Shown: positions 62,070-64,000 of the stretch, piece by piece
How the letters are laid out: every line of letters starts with the position of its first letter
Numbering within the stretch: position 1 is the stretch's first letter
Assembly (NCBI RefSeq): GCF_010692745.1
Contig: NZ_JAAHTB010000008.1
Span: 1-64,000, forward strand
DNA: 64,000 bases
From: Methylobacterium sp. BTF04
Lineage (GTDB): Bacteria > Pseudomonadota > Alphaproteobacteria > Rhizobiales > Beijerinckiaceae
Direction of reading: 5' to 3'
The notes under the pieces: model-generated
What the model was told of the DNA's origin: nothing
Databases searched by the model: none
What the model saw: only the letters and a program-made list of their open reading frames with translations
Position numbers and translations under genes: made by a program

Positions 62070-63521
62070 TTAGGCCGTTGCCCCCAGCGCGGACGTCTGG
62101 ACGCCGTCGCCGTCCTCCCGCCCGATGGCGGCCGCGATGGCATCGAGGAGCGTCGTGTCCTCTCCGGCCATCGCCTCCATCGAGGCCATGCGGCCCACCA
62201 CCGTTGCTGCGATGGTCTCCTCCACGGTCTCTTCGGCGAGCGCGTAGTAGATCGTCGCCTTCTGGCCGTCGCGGTGGCACCGACCTTCGATCTGGGCGAG
62301 CTGGATCGCGCTGTGGCGCAGGTCGTGGACGATCAGCGCTCGGGCGCGGTCTCCGCCCGGCATCTCGCCGGCGTGAAGCGAGATCGATTCCGTGACGGTG
62401 AACACCACCACGTCGAGCGCCCCGGTCTGGAAGGCGAGCCGGGTGGCCTCGTTGGCTTCGCCGGAGCGCTCGCCGGTGATCGTCCCGCTTTGCCAGCCGG
62501 CGGTGGTCAGCGCCTCGACGAGGGCCGCGCCGGTTTCGAGGAAGGCCACCGAGATCGCGATCTGGTGGCCTTCGTCCAGCAGAAGGTCCGCGAAGGCCGC
62601 CGTGCCGGCCACCCGCAACAGGCTCGCCTTCTGGCGAAAGCGCAGGTCCGCCGCCCAGCCGGAGGGCTTGCGGGTACTTCCGCCGAGCAGCCCCCATTCT
62701 CGCCGAAATTCACGCCATGTGGCGTCGTACAGACGGCGCGCTTCCGGGCTCAGCGCCACCGGGGCCAGCTCGCGCTGCACCTCGGGCCAGCCGGCGATGT
62801 CGCCGGGGCGCCGGCGCAGGCCAATGGCGCGGGCGCCCTTGAACAGCAGGTCGGCCATCACCGCGCAGTCGCGCGGATTGGCCTCCCACGACCAGTTGGT
62901 CCAGCGCCCCTTGGCCCGGCCGATCCCGAGGCGTTTCATCAAGTCGCGAAAATCGGCGAGCGTCTCGGTGGGGGCGTCCGCCGCGTGGCCGAGCAGGCGA
63001 CCGAGATAGGACAGCTCGTGGGGAGCCTGCCCCGCCGTGGCGCTGAGATACACCGTGAAGGCCGCCGCATCGGCCATTTGCCGGCAGACGAGGCTCTGCT
63101 GGGCGTAAGGGTTGCGGATGCGATGGCTCTCGTCGAACACCACGATCGGCCAGATGCGTTTCGGGCTGCCGTGCCGCGCCAGCGCGTTGTTCTTCGCCCG
63201 CGTCGAACGACGGTTGCCGGCCGGCGGCGGCGCCATCAGGGCCTTGGTGCGCTCGTAGTTCGTCAGCGTCACCGCTTTCGCGTCGAGGCCGGCCAGAGCG
63301 ATGGTGCGGCGCCATTGCGGCATCGCCCCCTTCGGACACAGGATCAGCACCTCGCGCTCGGGCATCGCCGCCACGGCGGCCCAGACCGAGAGCGTCTTGC
63401 CCAGCCCGGTCATGTCGCCAAGCAGGAAACCGGGCCGGCCGGCGGCACGGGCGGCTAGGATGGCGCGGGTCGCCTCCACCTGATGTGGGCGTGGGACGAG
63501 CAGGCCGGTTTGCGTCACCAC
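62070..63521 (-). CDS. Compact SNF2-like DNA helicase/ATPase
   Basis: A 483-residue SF2 helicase of SNF2 type. Motif I is GDMTGLGKTLS, motif II DESH in VVFDESHRIRN, motif III YLSATAG, motif V/VI near IEGRCHRDGQ. RecA-like lobes occupy about 10-190 and 280-460; there is no extra chromatin, nuclease or methylase domain. The size resembles phage-type or mobile-element helicases. Start is GTG 63521 (VTQTGLLVPRPHQ). It is alone on the minus strand between the holin-family gene and a secreted protein gene, so its partner system, if any, is not in view. Confidence 0.8.
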   Translation of the reverse strand: MVTQTGLLVPRPHQVEATRAILAARAAGRPGFLLGDMTGLGKTLSVWAAVAAMPEREVLILCPKGAMPQWRRTIALAGLDAKAVTLTNYERTKALMAPPPAGNRRSTRAKNNALARHGSPKRIWPIVVFDESHRIRNPYAQQSLVCRQMADAAAFTVYLSATAGQAPHELSYLGRLLGHAADAPTETLADFRDLMKRLGIGRAKGRWTNWSWEANPRDCAVMADLLFKGARAIGLRRRPGDIAGWPEVQRELAPVALSPEARRLYDATWREFRREWGLLGGSTRKPSGWAADLRFRQKASLLRVAGTAAFADLLLDEGHQIAISVAFLETGAALVEALTTAGWQSGTITGERSGEANEATRLAFQTGALDVVVFTVTESISLHAGEMPGGDRARALIVHDLRHSAIQLAQIEGRCHRDGQKATIYYALAEETVEETIAATVVGRMASMEAMAGEDTTLLDAIAAAIGREDGDGVQTSALGATA

Positions 63522-63597
63522 TTGGCATTTCCGGATGGCGCGAATCCGCGCGCGGCGGCATCGCGAAACGGGCTTGCAAAGTGTTTCGGAGAATTCG

Positions 63598-63612
63598 TTA
63601 AAGAAATCTTAA
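63598..63612 (+). promoter_or_regulatory. CtrA-type box near the right end
   Basis: TTAA-AGAAATC-TTAA, matching the CtrA core (the final C of the consensus is T here). It lies about 90 bases before the secreted-protein gene and 76 bases upstream of the helicase start on the other strand, so either could be the target. Confidence 0.55.
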
Positions 63613-63702
63613 TCATCGGCCATTCGGTCGGGAACTGTTCAGGTTGAGTGCAGGTTGTGGAGAAGTCCAGGTGACCGCCGGGGACCGACGCCGGAGAGTC
63701 CG

Positions 63703-64000
63703 ATGCCGATGTTTCGCCCCTCGTCTGCATCCGCATTTCTCCTCGCCTCGGCCGGCATGCTTCTGTTGGTCGGCTTGCCTGCCTCTGCGCAAACGGCAGA
63801 TGCGCCGATGAGCCTGTTCGAGCGCCTCTTTGCGCCACAGCGTCCGGTGCAGCAGATGGCACCCGCCGTCCAGGGCCAGGATGACGGGGGCAGCTATGCC
63901 CGGCGCTCGCTTCGACGAGCTTCGGTGAGCCGGCGTCATCTGCGCATCCGCTACGCCGCCCTGCACAATGCCGAGCCGCTGCAGTTGCGGGTGGCCGATC
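63703..64000 (+). CDS. Secreted protein, truncated by the window end
   Basis: The first 99 codons of a gene that runs off the window. It encodes a signal peptide (SASAFLLASAGMLLLVGLP, cleavage near ASA-Q), then MSLFERLFAPQRPVQQM and a basic stretch. GGAGAG lies before ATG 63703; the second Met (MFRPS) is two codons later. I do not recognise the family from this part. A CtrA-type box precedes it. Confidence 0.65.
   Translation, partial: MPMFRPSSASAFLLASAGMLLLVGLPASAQTADAPMSLFERLFAPQRPVQQMAPAVQGQDDGGSYARRSLRRASVSRRHLRIRYAALHNAEPLQLRVAD

Noticed and set aside
1..64000. CRISPR arrays, tRNA or rRNA genes, attachment-site duplications
   Set aside because: No regularly spaced repeats, cloverleaf sequences or rRNA segments were seen on reading both strands by eye; a tRNA or covariance search was not possible here.

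Overview
The window looks like a chromosomal segment of a high-GC alphaproteobacterium, most likely a Methylobacterium/Methylorubrum-type member of the Hyphomicrobiales. The reasons are the strong GC bias in third codon positions, frequent GTG starts with GGAG-type ribosome sites, a BcsS/BcsN-type cellulose cluster, CHRD and DUF3606 proteins, and full CtrA-type boxes (TTAA-N7-TTAA). The genus is inference. I see no rRNA, tRNA, CRISPR array or intact insertion sequence.

Layout. (1) 0.5-2.0 kb: an OprB-type carbohydrate porin. (2) 11.3 to 2.2 kb, minus strand: a two-partner secretion operon, with the TpsB transporter, a very large TpsA haemagglutinin-like exoprotein, and a periplasmic caspase-fold (C14) protein with Sel1 repeats immediately downstream. 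(3) 11.3-12.4 kb: gene-poor DNA with one possible gene relic. (4) 12.4-13.6 kb: a membrane-anchored M23 (LytM) peptidase. (5) 17.6 to 13.6 kb, minus strand: small, partly AT-richer genes (PAAR, two paralogous peptidoglycan-binding-like proteins, an OmpA-like/unknown fusion, orphans) that look like the accessory or effector end of a type VI secretion system (T6SS). (6) 29.1 to 17.7 kb, minus strand: T6SS arm 1, ompA-tssA-tssB-tssC-hcp-tssE-tssF-tssG-clpV. (7) 29.2-44.9 kb, plus strand: T6SS arm 2, vgrG-DUF6931-tagH-tssK-tssL-tssM-tagF-pppA-ppkA and a zinc-ribbon/TM/lytic-transglycosylase fusion. The arms diverge from 29120-29191. (8) 46.4-49.0 kb: a sensor protein with a degenerate histidine-kinase core and an intact receiver. 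(9) 49.7-60.1 kb: a cellulose cluster, bcsS-bcsA-bcsB-bcsZ-TPR protein-bcsN. (10) 60.3-64 kb: small envelope genes, a compact SNF2-like helicase, and the start of a secreted protein cut by the window end.

How the parts work together. All T6SS core parts except TssJ are recognisable. PpkA (kinase), PppA (phosphatase), TagH (FHA reader) and TagF form the post-translational control module, and several genes add peptidoglycan-binding or peptidoglycan-cleaving domains. The cellulose cluster has a synthase with a PilZ domain that lacks the usual c-di-GMP-binding arginines, and no BcsC-type porin. Two CtrA-type boxes lie just upstream of the pseudokinase and of bcsS, and a third precedes the truncated gene at the right end. 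This suggests cell-cycle or CtrA control of surface functions (inference).
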